DNA from: Cerioporus squamosus | Taxonomy: Eukaryota; Basidiomycota; Agaricomycetes; Polyporales; Polyporaceae | Assembly (NCBI GenBank): GCA_022592435.1 | Contig: JABYQS010000040.1 | Location: forward strand, 124,001 to 188,000 | DNA length: 64,000 nt | Direction of reading: 5' to 3' | Shown: positions 23,999-35,858 of the stretch, one piece after another | How positions within the stretch are numbered: the first letter of the stretch is position 1 | Layout: each line of letters begins with the position of its first letter | The notes under the pieces: model-generated | What the model saw: the letters and a program-made list of their open reading frames with translations, nothing else | Databases searched by the model: none | Told to the model about the DNA's origin: nothing | Position numbers and translations under genes: made by a program

Positions 23999-25609
23999 AT
24001 GGCGTCACACCCGGCTCAGTCGGAATCTATCCTATGCGATGGAACCTCGGAAGAGCGAGGATTCCTGAACCGGGCACTGTTGGCGTTGTACGCCTTCGAA
24101 ACGTTAAATTTTGTCAGTGTTGATGAGCAAGAGCACATGCGTTGCTGTGATGGCTTGGTAAAGGTAAGTACTGTGATGGCCAGCCCGAATACTTGCGAGT
24201 TTGGACGGCAATCACTAACACAATCTAGGGGAAATTCGACTTCCAGTGGAACAACAGACATCACACCTTTACAGAGAAGCTTTTGGATGCGCTTGCGACA
24301 ATAATCAGCTTTCGATCGGGACGCCAGCCAGTGGCCCTTATACGCGATCCTGAGTTGATGCACCTCGAATTGGTGATCGCGTCGGAGCAGTGCGTAACGC
24401 AGGCCCAACGATCCGACATTGAGCGTTACTTTGCCCTACTGGCCAAGGTCTCTCCAGTCAGGGACTCCCTCAGCAACGCGAGCGATAGTGAAGCGGATCT
24501 AGTAGTCCACGCTTATCGCATGTGTCGCGACGAGGTTGACAAGATCATGGGCCCACGGGCTACCTGGCTTGACCGTGCGCTGCCCCAGATTGCGAAAGCG
24601 ATAGAGGAGTTCCGTGCTCGCGCGGACGAGGAAGAAGAGGGAGCAAGCCATAAGGTCAAGATATTGACGCAGGCCCAACAAGCGATCAGTTCTGTCATAG
24701 CGTATCGCGCAGCAGCCGACGCCGAAGTGAAAGATGCCCTTGTTCCCCTGCTCCACTGCGATCTGACAGAGTGCATCCCCGCTCTCTACCGCAAGAGAGA
24801 ATTCACGGTGCTGGATTGCGCCGTAGGTGAGTATTTATCTTAATTACCGTTCGAAGTCAATACTCATACATCGTTTCACAGATGGCGGTATCTGCGCAGT
24901 TCTCAGCGAGGCCTTATTGCTCAGTCGAGCTCTGGACGATATGATACAGGTTGCTAGGAACGATAGAGGTTTCCGCGCGCTCTTGGACAGTGGAGTACGC
25001 TGCCACTGGATCGATCCCAATCCGGTCATGACCCACCCCATTACAGTCAACGATGAGGCCTTCGAGGGCATACGCTCTCGCGTCCCTGCTCTGAAGGACG
25101 TACCGTTGGGCGACAGAGTCCGCAAGCTCGAGAGGAAACTCAAGGCTGGGAGTCGATTTCCCACAAACCAGAACATTTTCTACGACCCGGCGAACCTGCC
25201 AGCCACCTTCGAGGTCCATGTCTCCACACACTGCGAGGCTGCTTTGATCGGTTACCTCGCCGACCGGGATATGGAGTCGACGGTATACATCGCATGCGCC
25301 CGAGCGGCGTGCTATTCCTGCCACCTCCTCGTCGAGGCCACGAACGACGTCGAAGGGCGCGATAAGTTCCGACTCGGGCCATTCAACGGCGCGATCCACT
25401 GCGGATGGAAGTTCCCTAGCTCAGTACCCCATGCTGTCGCCGTGGAGAAGGCTATGGTCACCAAGATTGGCGTCGATCTGAAGCAAGCGATAGATGAGTG
25501 CTACAAAGTGAGGGAGCCTCTCGTGAGTCCGCCTTCGCCCGGGGCTGTCTTCGCGTATTGACGATAGACTGTCTTTCCTTAGGAATTCGAATGGTGGCCA
25601 GGATCCTGA
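23999..25609 (+). CDS. Deaminase-like protein DA2
   Basis: Four exons (23999-24163, 24229-24826, 24882 to about 25550, then a short last exon) encoding about 485 residues and ending EFEWWPGS. The N-terminal 250 residues are helix-rich. The C-terminal domain carries His371-Cys-Glu373, 23 residues, then Ala397-Cys398-Tyr-Ser-Cys401, which is the zinc/proton-shuttle pattern of the cytidine-deaminase fold. The usual Pro before the first Cys is Ala here. Intron 2 splits a G|AT Asp codon (VD) exactly as in DA1, and the flanking sequence (LDCAV-D-GGI against VDCI-D-TGA) is alike. No signal peptide is visible, so it is probably intracellular. It may belong to the OTT_1508-like deaminases. Substrate and activity are unknown. 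Confidence 0.7.
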
Positions 25610-27609
25610 TTGTCAATCGGAGGGCCGGGTCGAGTGGAGAAGTTCGCGAAAAGGACTGTAGGCGAGGCTAAGGCGGCTCTGACGTTGCAGGAGACCGTAA
25701 TCACGGAGCGTATGTATGCAGTCTTCCACCGATGGGCCTAGGATACTTACGAATATAACCATAACAGCAGCGAGTCAACTGTCAACGTGGAGCTGACACA
25801 CGCGTACGTTAAAGTTCGAGCATTCGACACACGATGAGGGAGGTCGGACGATCACCGGCTAAGCTCCTTCATAGCTGCTTTCGGAACTTCGTATGGAGGA
25901 GAGAAGCTCACTACGATACCGACCGAGCTCGCCCATAGCCTTGATGCCGCCTCAAGGTGACGTCGCGGCCTCATGTTGCGGGCTCCCCCGAGCCCTACAA
26001 CATAAGCCACGGACGGACCTCGATGTCTTCGACATCATGCGCCTTCACTAAGGGCTCGACCTTCAGTACTTGTAGACGATGGAGAGATACTGACAGGTCG
26101 CCGCCGCGTAGGTGTCCGGCTCGCGATGTGCTTGAACGGGTGACTCAGTAGAGCTGGAGATCACCCCTGTCGGACCCCAGGACTAGAACGAGGGCCTTGG
26201 CCGAGAGTTCCGCCGCACTGAGCGAAGACGCACGAGAGGCAATAGCCTGTAGTGGCCGGCACAAGCGAGATTCAGTGGAGGTGAGAAGACGAGCTTCCAC
26301 CCGGTCCAAATCGGGGAGAAACGACACTTCAGCACCTGCCACGCTACCCAGGATGGGATGCAGCACATATCCTGACATCATATCGACGATGCCGTGGGTT
26401 GGAAGTGCGTCGACACCCCACGCATGCACGCCGCACACTGAGCATAACACCCGAGAGCACGCATCGGAAGAGGAGACTCAGCAGACCAAACAACCGCATG
26501 CCCGACACTGGTGCGATGCGTCTGCCCTCGTTCGTGTTCCGAGCGTACTCCGGACCACCGAGTACCGATCTCCGCCAGCATAGACCCTCATAGATCTCGA
26601 GTACTCACCTCGATGTGAAAGGTCGCGCGGTCTAGTATTGCGTGGGGCTATGCATCGCTGCAGCCTTCGACGGTACCGGCGGCCGCTGATGCTTAATGCT
26701 GCAATCTCGAGAAGCTATCCAGGCTGAGAAAGGCGAGCTCGCGAGTAGGCTGAGCAGCGTGACCGAATCTTAGCGTAGTTGTATATCCATGTCAGAGCCA
26801 ACGAGACGTAGGTGTCCCTGACCGCACTCACCTCGCATTACTCTTCTGTCCAAGAATTCTCCCATATCCTCCAGGCTCCGAGGTTTGGCGACTAAGTACT
26901 ATGTCACGGTCAGACGGAGAGGTCTTCCAATGTTGGATACGTCGCCCGGATGAGCCGCATCGCTCTCAAGAGAACACACATCCCCTGGAACGTGTTATCG
27001 TTGTAGCAGGAGGATAAACGACAAGTGTATCTTCAAGTAACAGACTAGACTAGAGGAAGAACCCGCCCTAAACTCATACATAAGCGCTCAAGTGTATGGA
27101 CGCGACGAGCTTGACCGCTCGAGCTTGTCTCGAGCCTCTTGACTTCTGTCTGACCCCTGCACCGACTCAGAGCACTCATCATCTATCTGCCCTTCAGCTC
27201 CACATTTCAGAAACCAGACAATGCAAACTTCAAATACGAGCCCGCAGAACAAGCCGAATATCCGACGCACGCGCTCGCGTTGCCTCCAGCTACGAAAGCG
27301 TAGGCATCCGCGCAATCTCCCGCTGATTGTGCAGCTGAACCAACTTCGGGAAGGCCTTCTTAGTTCCATGCAGTAACCGCCATCCGTACTCAATACCCCT
27401 TACGGACGGAGTGTCCCTGGTGTGCGCGATGCCTCATTTGCCCGATGAGCCAGTAGACCGTCTCGGCAGAGAACATCGGGGGTCCTCGACCGACTGACTT
27501 GCTCTACTACCCGAGGTCCACCTTTTCGCTGGTCCGATATACGCATTATCACACTGACCGGTCCTACGCACCCACGGACTGGCCCGGTGACTCACTTGTG
27601 CCACGATCG
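25610..27609. other. Intergenic, no gene seen
   Basis: About 2 kb with only short overlapping ORFs. A segment near 27110-27200 loosely resembles one near 21620-21680 (both contain a tcttgacttct core followed by a gacc-ctctgca-type stretch), perhaps from a shared old repeat. Confidence 0.4.
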
Positions 27610-27693
27610 ATGGCCAGCTCACACGCTAGGTCCTATCGCCCTTCTGCTCCTTCACCTTCCTCTCGTACAGTGCGCTCGGCAAAGTGTTCTGAC

Positions 27694-29226
27694 ATGTCCG
27701 CGCTCGAGATCACCTCTGCCCGCAAGGCTTTCCCTGGACTCAAATCGGGCTACCTATACGCCGACAACGCTGGCGGCTCGCAGTGTCTAGGGGATGTCGT
27801 ATCCCGCATTTCGGACTACCTCATTCACACCAATGTCCAACTCGGCGCCGACTACTGTGTTTCGGTCAATAGTACGAACCGTGTGGCGTCCGGCGCAGAG
27901 GCCGCGAGACAGCTCTTCAATGCCGAGAGCGTGGACGAGGTCGTGTACGGGAGCAGCTCCACCATGCTCGTCGAGAATCTCAGCCGTGCGATGGAGGCCG
28001 ATGTCCAGCCAGGAGAGGAGATCATCATCACTGGAGAGCACGAATGTGAGTCGCTCCGTGTCATGCCACGCGTCGAAGATGCCGTACTTCCTGTGACGGC
28101 TCGCCTCTGCGATCGTCCATACCGCGATCTCTCTTCCACTGTTCATTAACATCTTCCGTCCGCTACTGATGAGGTAAACGCATACTAACGATGCTCCTCG
28201 CAGCGAACGCCGGACCCTGGAAGCGTCTCGCCGGGCGCACAGGTGCCGTGATCAAGCTGTGGCCCGCGACGCAGCTCGCAGAATATCCAAACAACCCATA
28301 CGCCGTCGGCCTCCAGCTCGACACGCTCAAGCCGCTCATCACGAGCAAGACGCGCCTCATCGCGTTCACCGCGTGCTCGAACATCCTCGGGTCGCTCGTC
28401 CCCGTCGAGGAGATCGTGAAGGCGGCACGCGCCCTCGCAGCGGAGGCCGGCGTGCGCAAGCTCGAGTTCTGCCTCGACTGCGTCGCGTACGCGCCGCACA
28501 GGCAGATGGACGTGCGCAAGTGGGACGTCGACTACTGCTACTTCTCGTTCTACAAGGTGCGCACCCCGGACTCCTTCTCGCCGCCCCGCGGCTGACGCGG
28601 ACGGCAGGTCTACGGCCCGCACACGTCCGCCATGTATGTGCGCGCGTCCTCGCTCACGGGCTCGCTGACGTCCCTCGGCCACCACTTCCTCGACGTCGAC
28701 ACGAAGCCGTACAAGCTCCAGCCGGGGGGGCCGGGCTACGAGCTCGTGTACGGCTGCACGGGCATTCCGCCATACCTGCGTAGCCTCACGCCGTTGGGTT
28801 CGTTTGAGGACGCCTGGGCAGCCATCGCGGCACACGAGCAGGCGCTGTTGAAGCCGCTGCTGGAGTACCTCGGAGGGAAGGCGGAGAGGGGCGTGCGGAT
28901 AGTAGGCGAGGAGCAGGCGGGGCTCGGTCGGGTCCCGACTGTGAGCTTTGTCGTCGTCGGCGAGCGGGCGATCAAGAGCCGGGATGTTGTGAGCGTGTTC
29001 GACAGGAAAGGCAACGTGAGTTTGTCGTACTTGCGGATCGTCGTGATCGCTGATGACTCTGCAGGTGGGGATCCGGTATGGGCATTTCTACGCGTACACG
29101 CTCGTCGACATGCTCGAGCCGAAGGTGGACGTGAACGACGGGGTCGTGCGCATCTCGCTCGTGCATTACAACACCGTCGAGGAGGTGAAGAGGATCATCG
29201 GGATATTGGACGAGGTTCTCGCATGA
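27694..29226 (+). CDS. PLP-dependent cysteine-desulfurase-like enzyme (class V aminotransferase)
   Basis: Four exons (27694-28045, 28204-28556, 28608-29015, 29065-29226) total 424 residues. Family landmarks are YLYADNAGGSQ near the N-terminus, a GSSSTMLVENLSRAM cofactor-phosphate region, HES-NAGPW, TACSNILGSLVPVEEI, CVAYAPHRQMDV, and the likely PLP lysine in SFYK|VYGPH, where the Lys is the last codon of exon 2. This order matches the cysteine-desulfurase-like VC1184 branch and not true IscS/SufS. The reaction is therefore uncertain: desulfurase, C-S lyase or another fold-type I chemistry. An upstream in-frame ATG at 27610 would add 28 residues. No mitochondrial targeting sequence is obvious. 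Confidence 0.85.
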
Positions 29227-29939
29227 TGCCATTGTGCACTACCCTAATATGATAACTCAAGTGCCGCTCCTCCATGCTCATGTTGTTGGATGCTGCTTGG
29301 GTCTTCCATATGTAAGCTCTCGTTGTGTTCCTTTTGTCCTTGACATCTGAAATCATTGAGTAGAGCGGCTGGAGCAGTATCAGCACATATGACGCGGTCG
29401 GACGTGTCGCGGCTAGCACCGTATGCATTGACACGATTGCGCTGCCCCTTCGCAACCGAATGTCACTCGCTCCAGCCATGCCAGATCTGTTGCCTTGCCA
29501 CTTTCTGCCCCCGCAGAGCAAAGCTTGGGGGCAAGTATAGAAAGGCTCGATGAGGCGTCGCGCAGCTGGCCGCCCATGTCAACATTGTCAAGGTGGCACC
29601 GCCCGACGGCGCTAACAGGTGTGCTAATCACGTATTCCCCGCCATCCATCGTGTCGGATATGTGTGTGGCAGGCTAGGCTGTGTGTATGCCGTTCTCCGT
29701 AGTACATACTAGTACTGATGCTCACTACTGTCCGGGTATGTGTATGGCTAGGCTGTGTTGCGAAGCTCGGACCGAGCACCATCGGTAGTGATCGCCCTTA
29801 CCCTGCGGTAACCACGTCTTCGTGCAAGGGGGCTTATACGCTGGAGCGCATGCGAGACGCGATATAAGACGGGTGCGTCGGTGTGTTTGCTCCATCTCAC
29901 GTCCTACCCCTTGAATCTTACTCCCTCGCGCTCCTCCCT
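29227..29939. other. Intergenic
   Basis: About 710 bp between the PLP enzyme and the first gene of the tandem pair. It contains the TATA-like site at 29863 and otherwise nothing recognisable. Confidence 0.5.
29863..29868 (+). promoter_or_regulatory. TATA-like box
   Basis: The sequence tataag in a gatataagac context lies 77 bp before ATG 29940, a plausible core-promoter distance. Confidence 0.4.
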
Positions 29940-31239
29940 ATGATTCTAGTCGACTCGACCCACAAACGACACGACAAGAAGCTCGGGCACGACGGGTTCC
30001 CCGTTGTTGCCAATCCGGACCCCGAACCTGGATCTAGTCGCGGATACACGCAGGGACCTCCTCCGCCATGCTACGATGAAGCAACCTCGTATGAAGGCTC
30101 TCAAGCATCCTATGCTGGGGCGACCTCCTCGGAGCATCGGCCTCAGCTATCGCCCCCCGAGCTTCCTCCCTCCCAACCATATTCCCAACCATATTCGCGC
30201 TCCCTGTATGGTCCTGGGCCGCCTGTTCACCTTCCAGCGACTCAGAGCAGCTCGCGTGCAGTCTCCTTGAACTACGGCACCTCGTATGAGCGTTCCCAAG
30301 ACCCATACGACTATCTCCCTCCGCCGGGCCCCCCGCCAGCAGCGTTGCGCCTTCGCTCGGGCAGCAACTCGTTCACGCGTGTTCCGCCTCGAGACCTCAC
30401 ATACGGCGCCTTTCCGCCCGCAGTGCTCCACGCACACAGCGACGAGCTTTTCCGGGGCTTCCCGCTCGAGCCACCGACGTGCCTGGGCGCGTCCCAGCCG
30501 CACCCGTTCATCACGCACGATGTGAACGAGGACGACTGGGCGCGCTTCCTCGACGATGTGCGGCGTGCAGCCGGTCTCACGCCTGTTGATTCCATGCGTG
30601 CGGGTGCGGCACCGAGGGTTGCAAGGAGGGGAATCATCGGTGAGCACATCCCATCTTCTGCTATCACACAGTAACAGTCTGATTAACGATCCTCCTGTGT
30701 CGCACAGGCCTCGTAGCGGACATGGCAATCTCCGCGCTCGCGGATGGAAAGAAGGAGAATCCGCTTGCAGAAGTCATCGCGAACTGGAACCAGGTGCGGA
30801 TCCCTGATCGTGCACATACCGTACCGTAGGCTGACTTTGCCTCACAAAGCGCTTCTTCCATCCTCGCCTCATGGACGTGGTTCTCGCGCAGGGCGCAGTA
30901 ACCTACACCGGTCCCGAAGATGCACTTCCTCCCGACATGGCATGGAGGAGCCAGAACGAACCCAGATATGTCCGAGCATACGACGACACTTACTTGGATG
31001 AACGATACCGAGGAAGGTTCAGTAGATGGCTGGATGAAGGCGATAGAGGACTTGGCGCTGGTAGGAGGGGACGACGAGAGTTGGTCGGAGGGGTCGGTGC
31101 ATTGCGGCGCGAGAGGCTTGCCGGACTCGGACTGGCGGATCGATGGGAGCGTGCCGACTACTCGCGCGACCTGTGGGCATCTACTCAGACTGGAGAGAAG
31201 TGGAGGCTGGTTGTCACGTACAAGCCTCCGCTCTTCTAG
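29940..31239 (+). CDS. Unnamed fungal family protein, tandem copy 1
   Basis: Three exons with introns near 30640-30708 and 30796-30849. The N-terminal half is Pro/Ser/Tyr-rich and probably disordered (PPPPCYDEATSYEGSQ). It is followed by a conserved block with HPFITHDVNEDDWARFLDD, then LVADMAISAL, the short WNQ | RFFHPRLMDVVLAQG across an intron, and a Gly/Arg-rich stretch before a C-terminus GEKWRLVVTYKPPLF. I recall similar fungal proteins of unknown function with the HDVxEDDWxRFL and WNxxFFxPR motifs but no name. There is no signal peptide or membrane segment. The next gene is its paralogue. Confidence 0.75.
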
Positions 31240-31837
31240 GACGCCTGTGAGCGGTGAGTTTACCGGCCTCGCATGCCACGTTACGTATCGACTGACTAGT
31301 GTTCTGTCGTTGTACCAGCCGTCATGGGTATCTTCCTCTTGCATTACTTCAGAGGTGTCTGGTCTGCGATCTTCTATCTGCCTGTTCATTCCGACTCTTC
31401 CGGAAAAGAGACTAGAATGGTCGCGACACGGTACGCTCAGGCTCCTGGCTCGCGATTCATGCATTGAGGCCTACGTGTCCCTGCTTGCACTCTCCCAACT
31501 GGATTTCGCTCGTATCACGCATCGCAGCTCCATACGCTCTCTCTCTTCTGTATTCGTGTCAAGCATAGCATCTTGGGCAAGGTTCGATTGTCATTGTCAA
31601 CTGGCACCGCCTGATGGCGCGCTCATTAACGGGTAGATCTCGGCGGTGTGCCGCTTGATTGTACCGACTGTCGTTGATCGCACTTGTGATAAGTACAGTG
31701 TGGTGCACTGCACCGCATCTTATTACACGCAAGAGGCTACGCGAGTCGATATATCAACTGTACGTCGTCGCCCTCGCCGCACCTTCAACTTGCACCTCGT
31801 CGGCGGTCGCTGACCTCACTTCTTCGTCCTCCCTCTG
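31240..31837. other. Intergenic of the tandem pair
   Basis: About 600 bp. A short gatatatc near 31748-31755 about 85 bp before the next start may act as a TATA element. Nothing else is seen. Confidence 0.4.
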
Positions 31838-33113
31838 ATGAATGACACAAGTCCCGAACACCTCGACAAGAAGCGTGGGCATGAAGCTTCTCCGCCATCG
31901 CCAAACACGATGATGACCCAGCTGGAGACATAGACGAACCTCCTCCACCCACCTACCATGAAGCTATCATGCACGAAGGCTCGGAAGTACGCTACGCTGG
32001 GACGAGCTCCTCGGGGCCTAGGGCTGAGCTATCGGCCACAGCACGCTGTACCCTGCCAGATGCTCAACTAACATCCCTCTCCCCTAACGATGTCAGGCCT
32101 GCCAGTAGCCCTCCGGACTTTTGCAACAGCTCTCGCGCAGTTGTCGCAGACCACATGATCGCGAACGAGCGACCGCGCGACCCACAACGTCCATCGGTCC
32201 CTCCGCGCGTCCTCCTACCCCCATCAGCCCCGCCGCCCCTTGGTCTTGGTCCCAGCACGGAGCCTTGCGGGCGACCCCCGCCTCAGCACCTATCGTACGA
32301 CCCGTTCCCACCGGCGGTGCTGAACGCACACAGCGACGACCTCGCACAAGGCTTCCCTCTCGAGCCGCCATTGTGCCCGTGCGAGCCCGGCCAGCAGCAT
32401 CCATTTGTTATCCATGACGTGAATGAGGACGACTGGGCACGTTTTCTCCACGACGTGCGGGTTTCCGGATCCGGACTTACGCCAGTCAACCCGATGCTTG
32501 CGGATGCGGCGCCCAGGGCTGTGAAGACCGGAGTGCTCGTAGGTGAGCAAGTCTCCTTCGGGTCTGATAACAGACCAATTGACTAAGCTCCGATGCTCGT
32601 TTGTTGCGCAGGCTTCGTGGCAGACATGGCCTTGAGGGTCGTCGTGAAGGGTAAGAAGAAGAGTCCAGTCGCGGACGCGATCGCCTATTGGAACCAGGTG
32701 CGTGTCAGTGATTGTGCGTGTTTTCCATGCGCCTGAACACTGACTCACCTCGCCTCGCGTAGCGCTTCTTCCATCCTCGTCTCATGCATGTAGTCCTTGC
32801 GCAAGGCGCGGTCACCTACACAGGCCCGGAGGGTGCGCTTCCTCCCGACATGACATGGATGAGCAACAACGGACTCAGAAATGAAGGGGGCTATGCTCCG
32901 GGGCACGATGACGGAGGATCAGGAGAAACCGATCGCGGCCTTCGCAGAGCGGAACGGCGAGGTTTAGTGAGAGGTATTGGCGGATCATTGTGTGAGCTTG
33001 CTGGGCTCACAGCGACGGATCGGCGCGAGCGGGGCGACTTCTCGCGCGACCTGCAGGCATCTGCTGGAGAGAAGTGGAGGCTGATAATTGCGTACAAACC
33101 TTCAACCTTCTAG
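31838..33113 (+). CDS. Unnamed fungal family protein, tandem copy 2, N-terminal frameshift
   Basis: Paralogue of the preceding gene with the same exon plan: HPFVIHDVNEDDWARFLHD, FVADMALRVV, WNQ | RFFHPRLMHVVLAQG, ending GEKWRLIIAYKPSTF. The first ATG (31838) opens MNDTSPEHLDKKRGHE, which aligns to copy 1. It hits TAG after about 31 codons. The homologous continuation DDDPAGDIDEPPPPTYHEA is one base out of register near 31908. Either a 1-nt indel has removed the N-terminus, or translation starts at ATG 31969, which would keep the conserved blocks. Both introns are intact and the conserved part is open. Confidence 0.7.
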
Positions 33114-33239
33114 GACACCTTGGGCGGCGAGTTACCTACGTCGCGTGATATGAATTGACAGCTTCATCGTTTGTAACTCGTTACTTCTGTCCACCCTGCT
33201 ACCCACTGGAGTGCTCCACAGAGGGTCAACTATGAATCG

Positions 33240-35279
33240 TCAGATCGGCTCAGCAGCTGTGTACGCCCACAATGATCCGACCGCACGCTTCACGCGAGAG
33301 ATCTGCCATCCGGCCGAACGTAGTAGCACGTCTAACTCGCGGTATGTGCGCTCCTTCGCGGCCAACATCCCCAGCATCTGTCCGAGGAGCGAACGAGAAT
33401 TAGCACTCAACAACAACGAGGTTGAAAGGACCCTGCTCACAGATATGTCCAGTAGATATCCGTTAGCGCTGGCGCGTCCGAGGTTGGGGAGTAGCGGTGA
33501 GCCGTCTGGGACAAGAGAGCGCACGGCGCCCTCAGAGTCTCCGCTACTTGTGTCGCTGCTTTCGTCGAGACAGGCGTACGGCAGGAGATTGTCAACGACT
33601 AAGAGCTTTGTATGGGGTCCTGCCGCCCGTCGGAGGTGCACTAGTATCCTGCAGAGCACCATGAGCGGACTGAGGTCGATACGTAGGGCAAAGTAAAAGC
33701 TTACTCGCGAGAATTCTCGTCAGGCCAGTTGTGCAGTACTGCGCGTAGTAGGAACACGTCTGGCTGAGTGACAGTGCCTACGCCGGGGACCGTGAAGGGT
33801 TCGTGCGGCTCGAGAAAGTCCTGGGCATGAAAGCTGACCCGACCTGCCGAGAAGAGTTCCGCATGTAAAAACCCCAAGACTATCGAATGGTTTCCACATT
33901 CGAAGGCGCAATCAGTATACTGACTCCCTGGAGTAGAAATTACTGGCACATACCTTCGGTGCTACAGCGACGACCGGCGCCCTGTCTTCCACTACAAAGC
34001 GCAGGTGCGGATAGGCTTCCGAGAGAGTAACCGACACCGATCCGATTCCACCACCTACATCGACCACGACGGAGTCTTTGGGGAGTTCATCCCAAGGAAA
34101 TCCTGCACGAAGGAGGAACATTGAGCTCACGAGCCCATTCTATAGCAACCCGAGCGCAGGCTCGGGGTCGGAGCAACGTACCGTGGATGATGTTCTCCGC
34201 GAGCTCCCAGTACCTCGTACCGTTCATCGAGTGTCCGAATCGGAGCAGCTTGCTCTCGTTCCCGGGCTGTTCAAGCCACTCGTAATACTTGAGCTGCGTC
34301 TTGAACGCGAGATTGAAGGGCGTAGCATAGCCGGTGGCGGGACCACCTCCGAGCAGCCAGGGAGAGAGCGCAGTTTGGATCTTCATGACTTCGTCCGTGC
34401 TAAAGGTATGGTTAGATAAGCGCATAGATGTCCGTGGTGGGGATACAACTGACGCCATCGATACGAACGCAGCAACCCCGTCTGTCTCGTCATACTTCGT
34501 CTCCGGTCTGTAACGTGTATGGATGAGGCGAGGTCTTTGGAGTCATATGCGCAGACAACAGTCACAAGACATGTACTCACGAGGCCTTCAGTTGCTCCGT
34601 GGTCTTGCCCGAGTCCATGAAAGACGAGAGGCGGTTGTTGGCAAAGACATCGGGTCGCACCTCCTTCACCCAGTGATAGGTCGCGAGGAGTCGCAAGACG
34701 TGACCTAGAAAGCGCGTTCGAATCAGTGCCAGCAAATGAAGACTTGCGGGTCACGTACTAATCCTCGAGGGGTCAATCTCAGCAGCTGTCGCGTCTTTGG
34801 CACGACGAAGCTCCGTAGCCTTGCTTGCAATGTCCTTTACGCTAGCCCCCTCTGGTCCGGCCTCGCGCAAGATTTCGACGATGTGCGTCGCCTCCACAAA
34901 CTCCATGCAACCGACTAAGTTGCCCTGGGTGATGACCGCTTCAGTCTATCGAATAGGGAGCCGACGTACGCTAGAAGGAATCGCGTACCCCATTCACGCA
35001 CTCAACCAGCGAAAAGAACGGCTTATGGACTGTCGCCGTGATATGCCCGCATGCGGCGACGATCTTGTTGGCTGCCCCAAAGACTGTCGGTTCGGTCCTC
35101 AGCTCCTCCGATTTCTCGACCTCCGGTGGGTTGGCGCGGGTGCTATAGTAGGGAACATCGAGAGAAGGGTAGTCGAGAGGAAGATTGGTGCCCTTCGACT
35201 GCGAAGTGTAGACCTCCTCAATCTCGTCGATGGCGTAACCTATGACCGCGTGGAGTGCCCTGAGTGCAGCGATAGTCAT
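33240..35279 (-). CDS. O-methyltransferase OMT2
   Basis: Full-length plant-COMT-like O-methyltransferase with about nine exons. It starts at ATG 35279 (LRALHAVIGYAIDEIEEVY), the same start as OMT3/OMT4. The N-terminal dimerisation domain runs to GHVLRLLATYHWVKEV. The cofactor loop is VVVDVGGGIGSVSVTLSEA, near 34060. The catalytic-base region reads AVLHNWPDENS, near 33730. The substrate-side conserved block is SPLLPNLGRASANGYLLDI, and the end is LWAYTAAEPI. All splice junctions that I checked are GT..AG and keep frame. It is clearly diverged from OMT3/OMT4 yet has the same gene plan. Substrate unknown; probably a secondary-metabolite tailoring enzyme. Confidence 0.88.
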
Positions 35280-35858
35280 TGCGAGACGGTTCGCACTGGG
35301 CGAGTACAGCGAGAGCGAAACGTAGAGAGATGTGAGAACGCACCCCAGGGATTGCGGGGGATGAGACTCACGGTCAGGTATAGATTGTGGGTATGTGAGA
35401 ACGCGCCGTATTACGACATGTCGCGCGCCGCGGCGTATATGTAGGTGCGTGTATGCCATAGACAGGGCTGGTCCCTGATCAGGCTGGCAGAGATGTGAAC
35501 ATCCGGCACTTCTTGAGCGGAGGAGAACATACCTCATGAGAGGGCGTATCGCGGAGGAAGTCGTCACTGTGTTCATGCGCCAACATCGTGAGTCCCCGAG
35601 ATGAGACGGCGTGGGTAACAACGCCAATCCGGCCTCCGGCAGCCCCGGGTGCGCTCTGAAGAGCGGGACCCGTCAATTGTCGAGAAGGTGGAGTGCAGAG
35701 GAGGAGTTTCGTTGTATCCTGCTTCTCCTTGCTTCGGAAAGTGGCAGGAAAAAGACAGTAACTTCGACATACAACTAACGAGTCGTGCGATGGTCGGGGC
35801 AAACCCCGGAAGATATGTCTCGACACCCACGACTTCGCGGCCGGAAGGTGGAGATGCG
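35280..35858. other. Intergenic upstream of OMT2
   Basis: Presumed promoter region of OMT2. Short antisense ORFs have no family features. No clear TATA box was found. Confidence 0.45.

Noticed and set aside
26145..26450. 101-codon minus-strand ORF
   Set aside because: Isolated, no conserved motif, and its composition resembles neighbouring non-coding DNA.
35479..35830. Antisense ORFs upstream of OMT2 as a possible extra exon
   Set aside because: OMT2 already begins with the family's standard N-terminus at 35279, matching OMT3 and OMT4.
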